Assembly: GCA_002189035.1 (NCBI GenBank)
Contig: NEEC01000015.1
Location: forward strand, 2,505,515 to 2,569,514
DNA: 64,000 nt
Origin: Utricularia gibba
Taxonomy: Eukaryota; Streptophyta; Magnoliopsida; Lamiales; Lentibulariaceae
Direction: 5' to 3'
Shown: positions 1 to 12,500 of the stretch, piece by piece
Layout: each line of letters opens with the position of its first letter
Position numbering within the stretch: position 1 is the first letter of the stretch
Program-made: the position numbers and the translations under genes
Notes under the pieces: generated by a model
Seen by the model: the letters and a program-made list of their open reading frames with translations, nothing else
What the model was told of the DNA's origin: nothing
Database searches by the model: none

Positions 1-1173
1 AAATCGCAAACCAAGACGATTGATAGTGATGGGGATACTGTGGACCTCCGGACCCTTTTAATTACCTGTGCTCAAGCTGTTGCTGCAGATGACAGAAGAA
101 CTGCGTATGAACAATTAAAACAAATAGATCAACACTCATCACCGACTGGAGGTGTCTACCAGAGGTTGGCCCATGTATTTGCTAGTGGTCTTCGAGCACG
201 CTTAGGTGGCAATGGAAACCAACTCTGTGCATCTCTGACTCACCGGAAGATGACAGCTTTTGAAAAGTTAAAGGCGTATCAAGTTTTCCTCTGTGCTTGT
301 CCACTCAAGAAGTTGCCTATTTTATTTGCTAATAAGATGATTGGTTTAGCTGCTGGGGAAGCCCATACTCTCCACATCGTTGATTTTGGTATACTCTATG
401 GTTTCCAGTGGCCTATACTTATTCAGCACCTTTCAGAAAGACCTGGTGGCCCTCCCAAGTTGCGCATCACAGGAATAGACCTTCCCCAACCAGGCTTTAG
501 ACCTGCTGAGAGAATAGAGGAGACAGGACGACGCTTGGGTAAGTACTGTGAACGTTTTGGTGTCCCATTTGAGTACCAGGCTATTGCTACACAAAACTGG
601 GAGAACATTAAACTAGAAGACTTAAAGATCGTCAGGGATGAAGTTGTTGCTGTTAATTGCTTATTCCGGCTTGGCCTGCTCCTTGATGAGACCGTTGTTG
701 TTGATAGTCCAAGAGATAAGCTTCTGAAATTGATAAGGAAAATGAAGCCTGATATATACGTGAACGTGGTCACCAATGGGTCTTTCAGTGCACCATTTTT
801 CGTCACCCGTTTCAAGGAGGCTCTCTTCTACTACTCGGCACTATTTGACATGTTCGATGCCACCATACCCCGTGACAACACAGAGAGGATAGACTTAGAG
901 CAAGATTTCCTTGGGCGTGAGGTCATAAACGTAATTGCCTGCGAAGGTGCTGAAAGGACTGAAAGACCTGAGACCTACAAGCAGTGGCATGCCCGCCATG
1001 TCAGAGCTGGCTTCAAACCTTTCCCAATGAATGCAGCCATAATGAAGAAACTGAGGAATAAGAATGCAACTGCATATCATAAGGATTTTCTGTTTGATGA
1101 AGATGGAAACTGGATGTTGCAGGGATGGAAAGGCAGGATCATTTGTGCAACCTCTTGCTGGGTTCCTTCATAG
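1..1173 (+). CDS. GRAS-family transcription regulator, SCL14/SCL9-like (5' partial)
   Basis: The frame is open from base 1 to a TAG at 1171-1173, so the N-terminus lies outside the window. What remains is a nearly complete GRAS domain. In order: leucine heptad I (VDLRTLLITCAQAVAADD), the VHIID motif in the form LHIVDFGILYGFQWP, leucine heptad II, the PFYRE region (LFYYSALFDMFDATIPRD) and the C-terminal SAW motif ending GWKGRIICATSCWVPS. The pattern fits the LISCL branch (SCL9, SCL14, SCL33), nuclear proteins; in Arabidopsis SCL14 works with TGA factors on detoxification and stress genes. No intron is seen, as usual for GRAS genes. The branch call is from remembered motifs; the exact orthologue is uncertain. 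Confidence 0.95.
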   Translation, partial: KSQTKTIDSDGDTVDLRTLLITCAQAVAADDRRTAYEQLKQIDQHSSPTGGVYQRLAHVFASGLRARLGGNGNQLCASLTHRKMTAFEKLKAYQVFLCACPLKKLPILFANKMIGLAAGEAHTLHIVDFGILYGFQWPILIQHLSERPGGPPKLRITGIDLPQPGFRPAERIEETGRRLGKYCERFGVPFEYQAIATQNWENIKLEDLKIVRDEVVAVNCLFRLGLLLDETVVVDSPRDKLLKLIRKMKPDIYVNVVTNGSFSAPFFVTRFKEALFYYSALFDMFDATIPRDNTERIDLEQDFLGREVINVIACEGAERTERPETYKQWHARHVRAGFKPFPMNAAIMKKLRNKNATAYHKDFLFDEDGNWMLQGWKGRIICATSCWVPS

Positions 1174-2334
1174 CTCTCTTCCCAATATGACGCCTCCATT
1201 TCTTCAGTTGAACTGCGGGTGCATGCGCGTGTTTAACATCCATGTAATAAGACGTGGACGCGTCGCTCCGCAACCAGAGGTGGGGAAGGTAGGTTCTTCT
1301 TGATGTATGGTATGGAGTAGTTGGAGCAGTGCATTCTACGAATGCGCCTTGTGCTGTTTACACGTATATGTAGTGTTGCTGAGTGGTTGTAGTCTTCCCT
1401 CGGGGTAATATCGTCTTTTCCAGAAGTAACCACCCATCCGTTGTCCATAGCTGAAGTTCAGATCCTGATACCTAAAACCAGGGGCCGTTGGGTGGCCACG
1501 TGTTAAACGAGGACTCTACCCACGTGGACCCAGTCAGCCATTCATCGCCTTCCACGCCTTCGTTTTCTCAACTAGGTTTGTTAAGTGATTGAAATCAGTT
1601 AGTCGGTTTTCGACAATCGGTTTTAGGATTTAAAAATTAATTTTCTTAAAATAAAAAAATTAAAAAGATTAATAAGATTTTCAAGAATTTTAATACTAAA
1701 GTAATTAAATGCTTTCATATATTCGTCTAAAATCTTTGGTCTCTATACGTTTATTAATATAAATACATAAAATATTCATGTTTAAATGTAATTAATATTA
1801 TGTTACTAATGTTTAATATTAATATTTTTAATATTACTTATTATAATTTTTTTCAAAATAGATAATTTATTTTGATAATCATTGTTTAAGTAGTCAAAAT
1901 CGGATTCGATCCATGAATACCGGATTTAAACAGAACCGACTTTATTATACTGGCGATAAGAACTGGGTGACTAATGAAGTCCTTTTGGATAACTTCATGT
2001 GCTCCCGCCCAGGTACGGCCGACGAAGAGGAGTGCTCCACTCCAAAGTGCGGCGATGTCCGGAGGAATCCACCGAAGAGCGGCTACTTCCAGCCGCCGGA
2101 TTTAGAGCTTCTTTTCACGTTACGCCCACCCAGGTCTGAGTGCGTGGATCCCATTAGTGGTTGAATATTTTTCTTCTCGTTGATTGATCTCATTCCGGCG
2201 ATGAATGAGATGGATGACCGCGTAGCGTGTCTGTGATGCAAGCATTTTGACAAACACTTGCCGTGCACAGGCAGCAATGATGGAATGATCATAGACAACA
2301 AGCGTACAGAACAAATCCTAGGTTTACATCGGTG
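1174..2334. other. intergenic, AT-rich
   Basis: This is the 3' flank of the GRAS gene, then a strongly AT-rich stretch (about 1610-1900) and the 3' flank of the ZIP gene. I found no convincing coding signal; the short frames near 1913-2314 have no recognisable family features. Confidence 0.6.
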
Positions 2335-3369
2335 TCAATAGTCCCATATCATGACAATGGCGATGAGTGCAACGCCGAGCAGCACAGCCAGAAATTTGAA
2401 GAAGGGAGTGTCCAACCGGGACTCGTTCTGTGGTTTAAACCCTTTGGCGATCAAATGGTTTACGGCTACGTAGATGAATATTCCGCAGGCGAGACCCATG
2501 GTGATGGCGTATGTCCAATCCGCGGTTGCACCTTGGCTCGTAGCATCCAGGGCGATGCCGATCGCCACCCCCACCGGACTCGAGATGGCAAAGGCGAACG
2601 AGTAGGCCGCCGTCGTTAGGAGTGGCCTCGTTGGAAGCATCTTTAACAGAGCGATTCCCATGGCGATTGCTGCGAACACTTTGTGGAGACAGATGACCCA
2701 TAGCCCCTTCCACGCATCTGCTTCCGAGGCTGAAATGCACAGATTTCAATCAAGGATGATGGCAGCAGTACTCCTACAAGCTCTAGCTAGAAGACTTACA
2801 CGAAACTCCGACTGCAATGCCTTCGAAGACAGAGTGGAAACACAAGGCGAGTATCAAAAGAATGGTGTCGCCAAAGGAAGTAGTCTTGAGGAACATGGCA
2901 TGCTTAGCATCCTCATCTTCATCCCCATTCACACCCTGCTCCTGCACTCTCCGTTCCCTCCCTTCTGCTTTGCTGGTAACGTGTGAGACCACCACATCGC
3001 TGAACATGGTCATCATGTACCCTGCCGCAGCCAGCATGAAGGAAAAAGGATAGCCGTTGGTAGTAAGATCAGCAAACGTTGAAGTGGAATCACTCAAGAA
3101 ATGGATCAGCGCCGTCGCGAGGAAGATCCCGGCGGCGAATTGAGTACCAGTAGAAGAAAAGTCTCGTTCCATCGGAAGAAATAAGGGGAAACACCACTAA
3201 CGAATGTGGCGATGAAAAAGATAATCAAGCAGTACACCTTGACCAGGATCAATCCCCGGGAGCGCAAATTCACGGTGCTGTCGCCGCCTCCGTCGTCGCC
3301 GGAGATGAACAAACATTGGGCGATTAATGCCAAGAGAATGATGAAGAAAGTTGAGTCCCGTGAAGCCAT
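2335..3369 (-). CDS. ZIP-family zinc/iron transporter (apparent one-base frameshift)
   Basis: Two exons on the minus strand: 3369-2800 and 2729-2335, joined by a phase-1 intron with donor GTAAGT. The start MASRDSTFF leads into a signal-like hydrophobic segment. The core ZIP motifs are present: a hydrophobic segment ending in [10 protein letters not shown], a variable Asp/Glu-rich loop, [11 protein letters not shown] with the metal-binding His and Glu, [11 protein letters not shown], and the C-terminus VMIWDY typical of the ZIP2/ZIP11 group. It should move divalent metal across a membrane. Near 3146-3149 the reading frame slips by one base between [10 protein letters not shown] and GTQFAAG, where the family runs on without a gap; about 321 residues fit if one base is missing. 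I read this as a sequence error, but a broken allele is possible. Confidence 0.9.
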
Positions 3370-3709
3370 TCGTGGTGAAACACCGGTGGTGATAGCCGAA
3401 TATAATCGTACAAAGCGTTGATAGTTCAATGGGCATTGCAGTACAGATTTGAACGTGGGGTATTTGTACTGCACATGAACCCCGTCTGCAGTTGACTTTG
3501 TACTGCACATCCAATTATAAATCCTGGAATGGATATTTATGCCTGCCGTAAAGCGCGTCATCTTCTAAATTCGAAATAATATGAATTATTTTATTGTAAA
3601 TCGCGATCTGATAAAAATATCTGTCGTCATCTTCATCCAGATTTATCTGATTTTTTTTTTTGGAAAAAAGGGTAATCCAAAGCTGCCTGGAAAAACCTAC
3701 CGTGGAATC

Positions 3710-3730
3710 CTTTTTTTTTTTTTTTTTTTG
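3710..3730. repeat. poly-T tract
   Basis: A run of about 20 T lies just upstream of the CRR2 start codon at 3750; a shorter T run sits near 3651-3661. Simple low-complexity sequence, possibly in the promoter or leader of CRR2. Confidence 0.8.
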
Positions 3731-3749
3731 AACATGTGAAGCATTCCTG

Positions 3750-5696
3750 ATGTCCCAAGCTCCTATCTCTTATCGTCTTCCATTTCCCGTATCCCGAAGG
3801 GTCTCCGTCGCTTGCTTGCCTTCTCCTCAGGCTGCCATACTTCCTGAATCCAACTCTGCTACCAGCAAAATCTCGTTAATTCAGTCACTCTGCAAAAAGG
3901 GCCAACTAAAACAAGCTTTACAGTTGTTATCTCAGGAGGAAAACCCAGCCCAGCATTCTTATGAGCTTCTCGTACAGTCTTGTTTAGAGAACAGCTCTCT
4001 CTCCGACGCGGTTTTGGTTCACGAGACCATTATCGATAATGGGTTTCACCAAGATCCTTTCTTGGCGACCAAGCTTATTGACATGTACGCACAACTTGAT
4101 GCTTTGGATTATGCACGCAAGGTGTTCGGCGAAATTAGGCGGAGAACGATATACGTGTGGAATGCCATTTTTCGCGCTTTATGTTTAGGGGGTCATGGTG
4201 AAGAGGCTCTTAATTTGTACAGGAGAATGAACGCGACCGGGATGCCTGCTGATAGCTTTACCTATACGTATGCTCTTAAAGCTTGCGTTGTTCCGGAATT
4301 CAACCGTTGTTTACTACAGCAAGGAAGAGAAGTTCATGCGAGTGTTCTGAGGCATGGACATGAAAGTGATGTTCATGTAATGACTACTTTGGTGAATATG
4401 TATGCGAACTACGGGTGTGTAGAGGATGCAAGTTTCGTGTTCTCTTCGATGCAGCAGAAAAATATCGTTTCTTGGAGTGCTATGATTGCATGCTTTGCCA
4501 AAAACGGCAGACCCCGTGAAGCATTGGAGCTTTTCTGGGACATGGTTCTTGAAAATGATAATATGTTGCCCAATTCGGTTACCATGGTGACTGTTCTCCA
4601 GGCATGTGCCGCACTATCTGCCTTGGAGCAGGGGAAGTTGATTCATTGCTACATACTTAGAAGAGGTCTCCATTTAAGTTTGCCTGTTATGAGTTCCCTT
4701 GTGACATTCTATGCAAGGTGTGGAGAACTTGAAACGAGCAAAAGAATTTTCGATCGTATAGACAACAAGGATGTGGTTTCTTGGAATTCCATGATTTCAG
4801 GTTACGGGATGAATGGCTTGGGATCAGAAGCCGTTCTCCTCTTCGAAGAGATGTTACAGCAGGGTGTCTCCCCAAGTCCAGTATCATTTATCAGTGTTTT
4901 AGGGGCTTGTAGCCATTCAGGACTTGTTGATAAAGGGAAAATGATATTTGATTCAATGGTGAAGGTACACGGAATCATCCCCACAGAAGAGCATTATGCC
5001 TGTCTCGTCGATCTTTTAGGCAGAGCTAACCGTTTGGATGAGGCAGCAAGAGTAATAGAAGAGATGGATGCTGAGCCCGGAGCTAAAGTCTGGGGATCAC
5101 TTCTTGGTTCCTGCAGAATTCACAACAATGTAGAACTAGCTGAGATGGCAAGTGAAAGGCTTTTCGAACTGGAGCCCGAAAATGCAGGTAACTACGTGCT
5201 TCTAGCTGACATATACTCTGAGGCAGAACAGTGGGATGATGTCAAAAGAATAAAGAAGCTTTTGGAATCAAGGGCCTTAAAGAAAGTATCCGGTTGTAGC
5301 TGGATAGAAGTGAAAAGGAAAGTTTACTCCCTCAGGTCTGTGGATGAGCTAAATCCACAAATCGAGCAAATCCATGCTTTGCTTGTGAACTTATCAAGGG
5401 AGATGATGGAGAAAGGGTATGTCCCTGAGACTAAAGCCGTTCTTTATGATCTTGACACCATGGAGAAACAGAGGATCCTTCTGGGCCACAGTGAGAAGTT
5501 AGCAGTTGCATTTGGGTTGATAAACTGCAGTAAAGGGGAGACCATAAGGATTACAAAGAATCTGAGGCTATGTGAAGACTGCCATTCTTTTACCAAGTTC
5601 ATTTCCAAGTTTGCTGATAGAGAAATCTTTGTCCGGGATATCAACCGCCATCATCGTTTCAAAGATGGGGAGTGCTCCTGCATGGATTACTGGTAG
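3750..5696 (+). CDS. CRR2: CRR2-like PPR-DYW protein, plastid RNA processing
   Basis: Intronless 648-residue PLS-class pentatricopeptide protein. The N-terminus is Arg/Ser-rich and fits a plastid transit peptide. A series of PPR repeats follows (for example RTIYVWNAIFRALCLGGHGE and VSWSAMIACFAKNGRPREAL), then E/E+ domains and a full DYW domain. The DYW domain has the HSE metal/catalytic motif in GHSEKLAVAFGL, the CEDCHSF cysteine pair and the terminal residues DYW. Similarity along the whole length, including the stretch LIQSLCKKGQLKQAL near the start, matches Arabidopsis CHLORORESPIRATORY REDUCTION 2. That protein is needed for cleavage between rps7 and ndhB transcripts and hence for the chloroplast NDH complex. 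Orthology is inferred from remembered sequence. Confidence 0.94.
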   Translation: MSQAPISYRLPFPVSRRVSVACLPSPQAAILPESNSATSKISLIQSLCKKGQLKQALQLLSQEENPAQHSYELLVQSCLENSSLSDAVLVHETIIDNGFHQDPFLATKLIDMYAQLDALDYARKVFGEIRRRTIYVWNAIFRALCLGGHGEEALNLYRRMNATGMPADSFTYTYALKACVVPEFNRCLLQQGREVHASVLRHGHESDVHVMTTLVNMYANYGCVEDASFVFSSMQQKNIVSWSAMIACFAKNGRPREALELFWDMVLENDNMLPNSVTMVTVLQACAALSALEQGKLIHCYILRRGLHLSLPVMSSLVTFYARCGELETSKRIFDRIDNKDVVSWNSMISGYGMNGLGSEAVLLFEEMLQQGVSPSPVSFISVLGACSHSGLVDKGKMIFDSMVKVHGIIPTEEHYACLVDLLGRANRLDEAARVIEEMDAEPGAKVWGSLLGSCRIHNNVELAEMASERLFELEPENAGNYVLLADIYSEAEQWDDVKRIKKLLESRALKKVSGCSWIEVKRKVYSLRSVDELNPQIEQIHALLVNLSREMMEKGYVPETKAVLYDLDTMEKQRILLGHSEKLAVAFGLINCSKGETIRITKNLRLCEDCHSFTKFISKFADREIFVRDINRHHRFKDGECSCMDYW

Positions 5697-6117
5697 CAAG
5701 AATCAACATTCAGATAGATGACATGAATGGAGTTTTTTTTTTTACATATCAGATAGCAGGAATGAAAATCAAATGAGCTTTTTTTGAGATTATGATCTGG
5801 GCTTCCAGTTTTTGGGCTATTGTGTGGCCCAATTAAAGAGGCCCAGACACAAGGGTTATATAAGGGCTTTTCGGACCGTCTGATTTTTCCACGTGGAGTG
5901 AGAGGAAGGGAAACGGATGCAAACCTATTTATATACCACTCTTTAATAATCCTTTTCCGTTCCGCTTCATTTCTCTCGTCTCTACGCCGCTGGGTATTTC
6001 TCGCTCTGCCAAACCTTGTTATTCTCCGGGAATTCGTGTTGATCAACGCGCCATCAGTTTGAGAGTATTGAATTCATCTGTTTTGGTTTTTATAATACTC
6101 TTTGGAGACTTTCAAGG
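5697..6117. promoter_or_regulatory. intergenic region and TFIIA-L promoter/leader
   Basis: The 3' flank of CRR2 passes into the upstream region of the TFIIA large-subunit gene. A TATA-like TTATATAAG is at about 5856-5864 and a second, TATTTATATACC, at about 5925-5936. Two GGCCCA site-II-type elements (5827 and 5840) lie just upstream, typical of growth-related plant genes. The start codon is at 6118. Confidence 0.5.
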
Positions 6118-9100
6118 ATGGCGAGTTCTGCCACGAGCAACGTTTATGTCCATGTTATCGAAGACGTTATCAACAAGGTTCGCGAGGAGTTTATCAGCAA
6201 TGGCGGGCCGGGAGAGGAAGTTTTGAATGAGCTCCAAATGGTAATGGGCTTTTTATTCTTATTTGTTGATTGGGTGAGTTTGCTGTTCCCCTTAGGGTTC
6301 TGGGGAATTTGAATTCCAAGTCCGCTTGGTGGGTTTTTTTGCGGTATTTCTTGATTCTAATAATGGCCTATTCGAAGTCGTGAGTATCGATTTCGATTGT
6401 AGTTGGAGTTGTGGCGATGATGATGTTTTATTTTGAACGTACATTCACAGTTATGGGAAGCCAAAATGATGCAAGCTGGTGCAATCTTGGGTCCCATTGA
6501 TCGCTCTGCAGCGCAACAACGGCCAGCAGCAGGTGCCCCGTTTACTCCCAATCCAGTGCATGATCTTAACGTTCCCTATGAAGGCTCAGAGGAGTATGAA
6601 ACGCCCACAGCTGATATGCTGTTCCCCCCGGTTAGAATATCGCATTCTGTATACTCAATGTTATGTCCTCGAACTGAAAATTTTTTTTCTCTTCGTTATA
6701 TTCTTAATCCATGGCCAGACTCCACTACAAACACCGATGCAGACACCGCTTCCGGGAAGTGGACAAACTCCACTCCCTGGAATGGTTCAGACACCTCTTC
6801 CTGGAAGCGAGAGTAGCTCCTTGTACAATATTCCTACTGGCAGCACCCCCATTACCCCTGGTGAGTATTTGTCGACCAATGAAAACGGTGGCACTCCTGA
6901 TGTACGAGCTGGCCCTGGTAGACCTAGTCCACAGATGGTATCTCCAACTATTATCTTTCTTTTGTTCTCTATAATTTTATGCTTATATCCATGACACCAA
7001 CAATGTAATTTCGTGTATTGTTTTCTTCATACAGTACATTCCAGTTTTTCTTTTGGATTGATATTTAAAATACTTCCTGCAGCAGCCACCTTCATCTTGG
7101 ATTACTCAAAGGCCTCCTTTAGATGTGAATGTGGGTAAGTCTGATGACGCATAGTGGTATGGAATATGCAACTTTGGAGAACAAAAAAAAAAAAAAATGA
7201 AAGATAGGATTCAGAGATGATAACTAGTAGAATGCAACTTGGTAGTGCCTGTTTTCTTGTTCTAAAATGCCTTCCATTTCCAGCCTATGTGGAAGGTCGG
7301 GAAGAGAGTGAGCGAGGAGCCCTCAGCGGTCAGCCCACAACTCAGGTGACTGAGGAGGGTTCCATTTCTGAGGTGTCTATGTGCATTCTCACCTAAAAAA
7401 ACGTTTTAGATGCAAGTTTGTTTGATTTCTAAGATTCAGCAACGATTTAATTGATTTCTTGTATGTCAACTGATTGATTGAGGAATGTGATTAGAGCCTA
7501 ATTAAGAACTTGCGGTGGTTTCCATTTGATTGTGTTCCATACGTAATGCATTTGAGCTGGAGTGTTAACAATATCATTTTATATCAGGATTTCTTCATGA
7601 ACTCTGGGAAACGGAAAAGGGAGGAGCTACCTCCTAATTACCGTGCTGGTGGGTACATCCCACAGCAGGATGGAGCGGGAGATTTCTTGCCAGATAAGGT
7701 GAACGAATCTTTTTTGAGTTGTACATTGCATCACTGATCAATCACTGAATAATATGGAGTATATTTTCTAGTCATTTGCTACATCTTTGAGAAGCATCTC
7801 AGTTTTGTCACACATTAGAACTTAAATAATCCAAAAGAATATACACGCGCTCATAATCAGTTTTTATTGACAAGATGCCCCTGATGTGTTCACACATTCT
7901 GAATTGCTTGTTGCTGACTGTCCACAGAGTTGCTTGTCTAAGTGAAACCATAGGGCATCCTCGAAACTTCCTTTTAGACCACTCTCATTTACATTACGAT
8001 ATGTTGACAGCGTTCTAAATGATTGTTAAACATTTCTTGTGCTCCGCTCAGATTGTCCAAAGACATTCACAAGTATCCGCTCTTGGGAAATCTTCCGGGC
8101 TACCTCAGTTGGATGGCCCATTACCTGACCCATATGATGATGTTCTCTCTACACCAAGTGTAAGTTACTTTTCACAATCATGCCCCTGTTTCTTACTCGT
8201 GGTGATATAGGGTCCAAACAGTGTACATCATGGTTTATTCTGAAGCTATATCTGAAGCAAACCATGTAGATTATGTTCTATATATGAAGAAGTGAATCTT
8301 GTTAAGGGAACTGAGTAAATATGCTTGACTGGCTTACGGTTCATTTTATTGCCAGTGTTAAGGGCCTCAGTATGTGCTTGGTTATCTTACCTTTATTTTT
8401 CCAAATGTCTCATAGGTTCTGGAATATATTTCCAATAGTTGTTTGAACTATCTGTCGGGTTTCATGTTTGAACCTCTTATTCTGACTACTATCTCTCCTG
8501 CTTCCTTTCTTTTTTCAAACCATTTGCCTTTAATAAATTTCTTTGTACTCCCGCGACAATGGCCTGGTGGTCTTTCAGATCTACAATTATCAAGGAGGTG
8601 TCAATGAAGACTACAACATAGTAAACACACCTGCCCCAAATGGTAACATAAAGCATCTAATTGTACCAAAAGTCTACGTCCCAGTATTTAAATAACTTGA
8701 CCTTTCTAGAGATGCATGCAGTGGCAACTCCTGCTCCTGTTCCAAATGATGCTGGTGATGAGGACGACGATGATGAACCATTGAATGAAGCTGATGATGA
8801 TGATGAAGATTTGGATAGCGTAAACCAAGGGGAGGATCTGAATATCACTCATTTGGTTCTAGCTCAGTTTGACAAGGTATCTGGATGAATGTCTACTCAT
8901 TATCTGTCTATGGAGCCACGCTATTGCATTATTGTGTGTCAATTCAGGTCACAAGAACAAAGAGCAGGTGGAAATGCACCTTGAAGGACGGCATCATGCA
9001 CATAAACAACAAGGACATTTTGTTCAACAAGGTACCTTCTGTCCAAGGGAGAAGTTCCTCGTTTCTTTGCCTAAGGACACAACAGCTGAAATTTTGTCTT

Positions 9101-9137
9101 TTCCCTTTTCCAGGCGACCGGAGAGTTCGACTTCTGA
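6118..9137 (+). CDS. TFIIA-L: TFIIA large subunit (alpha/beta)
   Basis: Eleven exons with consistent phases: 6118-6240, 6451-6630, 6719-6937, 7083-7134, 7284-7345, 7588-7698, 8052-8159, 8579-8642, 8710-8876, 8948-9031, 9114-9137, giving 397 residues. The N-terminus SNVYVHVIEDVINKVREEF forms the TFIIA helical part. The middle is a Pro/Gln/Thr-rich linker with repeated TPLPG units. An acidic block (DEDDDDEPLNEADDDDEDLD) precedes the C-terminal beta-barrel part ending TRTKSRWKCTLKDGIMHIN and ATGEFDF. TFIIA binds TBP and stabilises it on the TATA box in RNA polymerase II initiation; the precursor is usually cleaved into alpha and beta chains. All splice sites are GT-AG and no frame break was found. 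Confidence 0.95.
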
Positions 9138-9522
9138 TCTTGTTGGCTGAAGGGTGAATGTGCAGCAGCGAGCATCGAACGAAATCTGAAACGTTTTTGT
9201 GATATTTTGCATTCCTTGGCGAAGGCTTGTAGTATGTGTATGAAAACACTGCATTGCTATCTCGTATACGCTTCCTGACGTAATAGACAGATGAAGGAAA
9301 CACTGCTCTTTGGTTTGCAACGTTGATGCCTTGATGACGTAATCATCGGTTTAGCGGCCTTATTGGGCTTGATGAGATGTATCCAGGCCCGGATTAGTTT
9401 CAAGGGCCCAAACTGATGTCTGGTAAAGTGTGCACTGAGGGGGTCATCCTGATAAACCCTTTGGTCGTTCTTCAACCTTAAGCTTTTGTAGTCTTCTTCC
9501 TCTTCGTTGTCGCCGGATCTCA
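9138..9522. other. intergenic, TFIIA-L 3' flank and TOC75 promoter
   Basis: About 385 bases between two genes on the same strand. A GGGCCCAAA site-II-type element lies near 9404. No TATA box was convincing. No further gene seen. Confidence 0.5.
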
Positions 9523-12500
9523 ATGGCGTCGTTTGCCGCCGCTCCGGCACATGCCTTGCCCGTATGCCCTGCCCCAGATTCCACTCGTCGCCGGGCGGTG
9601 CCGTCCGCGGCCGCCTCTGTCAGCCCCGCCCCGCCATCCACCAGGCACATTGCGTTATCCAGTCATGTTCTTGCCCCAACAGCCAATTTGGCGTCCAATT
9701 TCCGAGTACTGTGCTCTTCCAGAGAGCCAAAGCCGTCTAAGGGTTCGCCTTCTGTGCCGAGATTCTTGGTTTCTCCCAAATCTATTGCCATCACTTCAGC
9801 CGCTGGCATTCTCTTCCATGTTGCCAGCCCTGTTCTCAGTAGAATGAGCTTTCTTTCCTTCATCGGCGGTGGAGGTGGTGGGAACGGTCACGGGGGAAGC
9901 GGCGGAGGTGGGGGCGGCGGAAATGGTGGATGGCAGGGCGATGATTACTGGCGTTTTTTATCTCCCCAAGCTGTAGCAAAGGACGACGATCCACAGCAAG
10001 AGTGGGATTCTCATGGATTGCCGGCCAACATCGTGGTCCAGCTGAATAAACTCAGTGGATTTAAGAAATACAAACTCGGAGAAATATTATTCTTTGATCG
10101 CAGGCGCGGCTCCACGGTTGGTTCTGAAGATTCTTTCTTTGAGATGGTTTCCTTACGGCCAGGAGGGATTTACACCAAGGCGCAGCTGCAGAAGGAGCTC
10201 GAAACTCTTGCTACGTGCGGAATGTTTGAGAAAGTTGATTTGGAGACGAAAACCAATCCTAATGGTACGATTAACATTACCATCCCATTCCTTGAGTCGA
10301 CATGGCAATCAGCTGATAAGTTCAGATGCATTAATGTGGGACTCATGGCTCAGTCCAAGCCTATTGAAATGGACCCCGATATGACTGAAAAAGAGAGGCT
10401 GGAGTTCTATATGAGCCAAGAGCAAGATTACAGGATGAGAATTGATGGGTCAAGGCCATGCTTATTGTCAACACCTGTGCAAAAGGAGATCTTGATGATG
10501 TTAAGAGACCAGGGGAAAGTGAGTGCAAGACTGCTGCAGAAAATTAGGGACAAGGTGCAGCAGTGGTATCATGAGAATGGATATGCCTGTGCAAATGTTG
10601 TGAACTTTGGGAACCTGAACACAAAAGAAGTGGTTTGTGAAGTGGTGGAGGGTGATATTACGGAAGTGGTTATCCAGTTCCAGGATAAACTTGGGAATGT
10701 TTGTGAGGGCAATACTCGGTTATCTTTAATAAACAGAGAATTGCCAAAGCAGGTAAGGAAACATTCAGTTATCCTCTTTGCTCGTGCTTGCGGCACATAT
10801 ATTTTTTGTATGTTTTTCTCATTGGACGTATGTTTATGGTGCGTTTACTTTTGATTTTGTGACAGCTTTCCCCAGGGCTAGTTTTTAATATTGAGGCAGG
10901 GAAGCAAGCACTGAGAAATATCAATTCACTTGGGCTTTTCTCCAACATCGAGGTTAATCCACGTCCCGATGAGCAGAATGAGGGAGGTATTATCGTGGAA
11001 ATAAAGCTGAAGGAGCTGGAACAGAAGTCTGCCGAAGTTAGTACTGAGTGGAGTCTTGTTCCAGGCCGTGGTGGCCGTCCTACACTGGTATGCTACCCAA
11101 AGCATATTTCTTTTATGTTATATCAGGTTTATTTTTCTGGAAAACAGCTTTTTGATTTCTCTCGTGTTGTGAATTCTGATCAGGCTTCAATCCAGCCTGG
11201 TGGAACTGTTTCCTTTGAGCATCGTAATATCAACGGCTTGAACAGGTCACTTCTTGGTTCTGTAACCACCAGTAATTTCCTCAATCCCCAGGTGATTAAT
11301 TTATTTTTCTATTCACTATTTTAGGAGGAAATCGCCCCATATAATGTTCTTTTGAAAAACATTACTTTTATTCCTTTTTCTTATTTATTTATATCTTCAT
11401 ATAGGATGATCTTGCATTCAAGTTAGAGTATGTCCACCCTTATGTTGATGGCATATACAATCCTCGAGACCGTACATTTAAAGCTAGCTGCTTCAATAGT
11501 AGAAAGCTGAGCCCAGTTTTCACCGGTGGACCTGGAATTGAAGAAGTTCCCCCTATTTGGGTCGACAGAATGGGGCTGAAAGCCAATGTCACTGAGGTTT
11601 GTGAAACATATTTATGAAATGAACCCAGTTATAACTGGGAGAAAAATAGAGTTTTGATGGTCTTTAGAGTGAAAATTGAACATCTTCCTCCCTGTTCAGA
11701 ACTTTACTCGTCACAGCAAATTTACATGCGGGGTTGTCATGGAGGAGATAACAACACGTGATGAGAGCAGCCATATTTCTTCAAACGGACAGAGAGTATT
11801 ACCAAGTGGTGGGTGAGTGCAGATGGGCCACCCACTACACTTAGTGGCACTGGAGTAGATCAAATGGTGTTTCTCCAAGCTAATATCACTCGTGATAATA
11901 CAAAGTTTGTAAACGGTGCAATAGTTGGAGAGCGAAATGTATTCCAGGTAATTGAAATGGATTTCATGTTGCTTAGTCTTATCTCCCGTTTTCTCTTCAA
12001 TGGAATAGCCTCTGCAAGCTTTCTATTACGACATGAATTATTTAAAAAGTATTTAGATGAACTTTTTTGTGGAGGGGGTGAACTTTAGATGAAGTGGAGG
12101 CATCAAAAAACTATATTTGGCATGTTGCCTTTTTTGTGTTCAAAATGGAGCCGGTCTGGATCTATATCTGATTCTGATCTCGTGCACTTTCTTTTTACTT
12201 ATAGATCCCAAATGGTTTCTACTGCAGTTGATATTTAGGTGTACTGCCTCCTTTTTTTTTCCTACTGCAGCTTGACCAAGGAGTTGGAATAGGGAGCCGG
12301 TATCCTGTTTTTAACCGCCACCAGTTGACGTTAACTAAGTTTCTCCAATTGCTGGATGTACAAGAAGGTGCTGGGAAGCCACCTCCCCCTGTCTTGGTCC
12401 TTCATGCGCATTATGGTGGTTGTGTTGGTGATCTTCCCAGCTATGATGCATTCACACTTGGTGGGCCTTATTCCGTCCGGGTTATAACATGGGAGAGTTG

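Noticed and set aside
1913-2314. Short frames between the GRAS and ZIP genes
   Set aside because: Low-information translations with no similarity that I recognise.
11813-11822. 10-base GTGAGTGCAG in TOC75 that looks like a tiny GT-AG intron
   Set aside because: Far too short to splice, and removing it does not restore the family frame; a single lost base at the G run explains the break.
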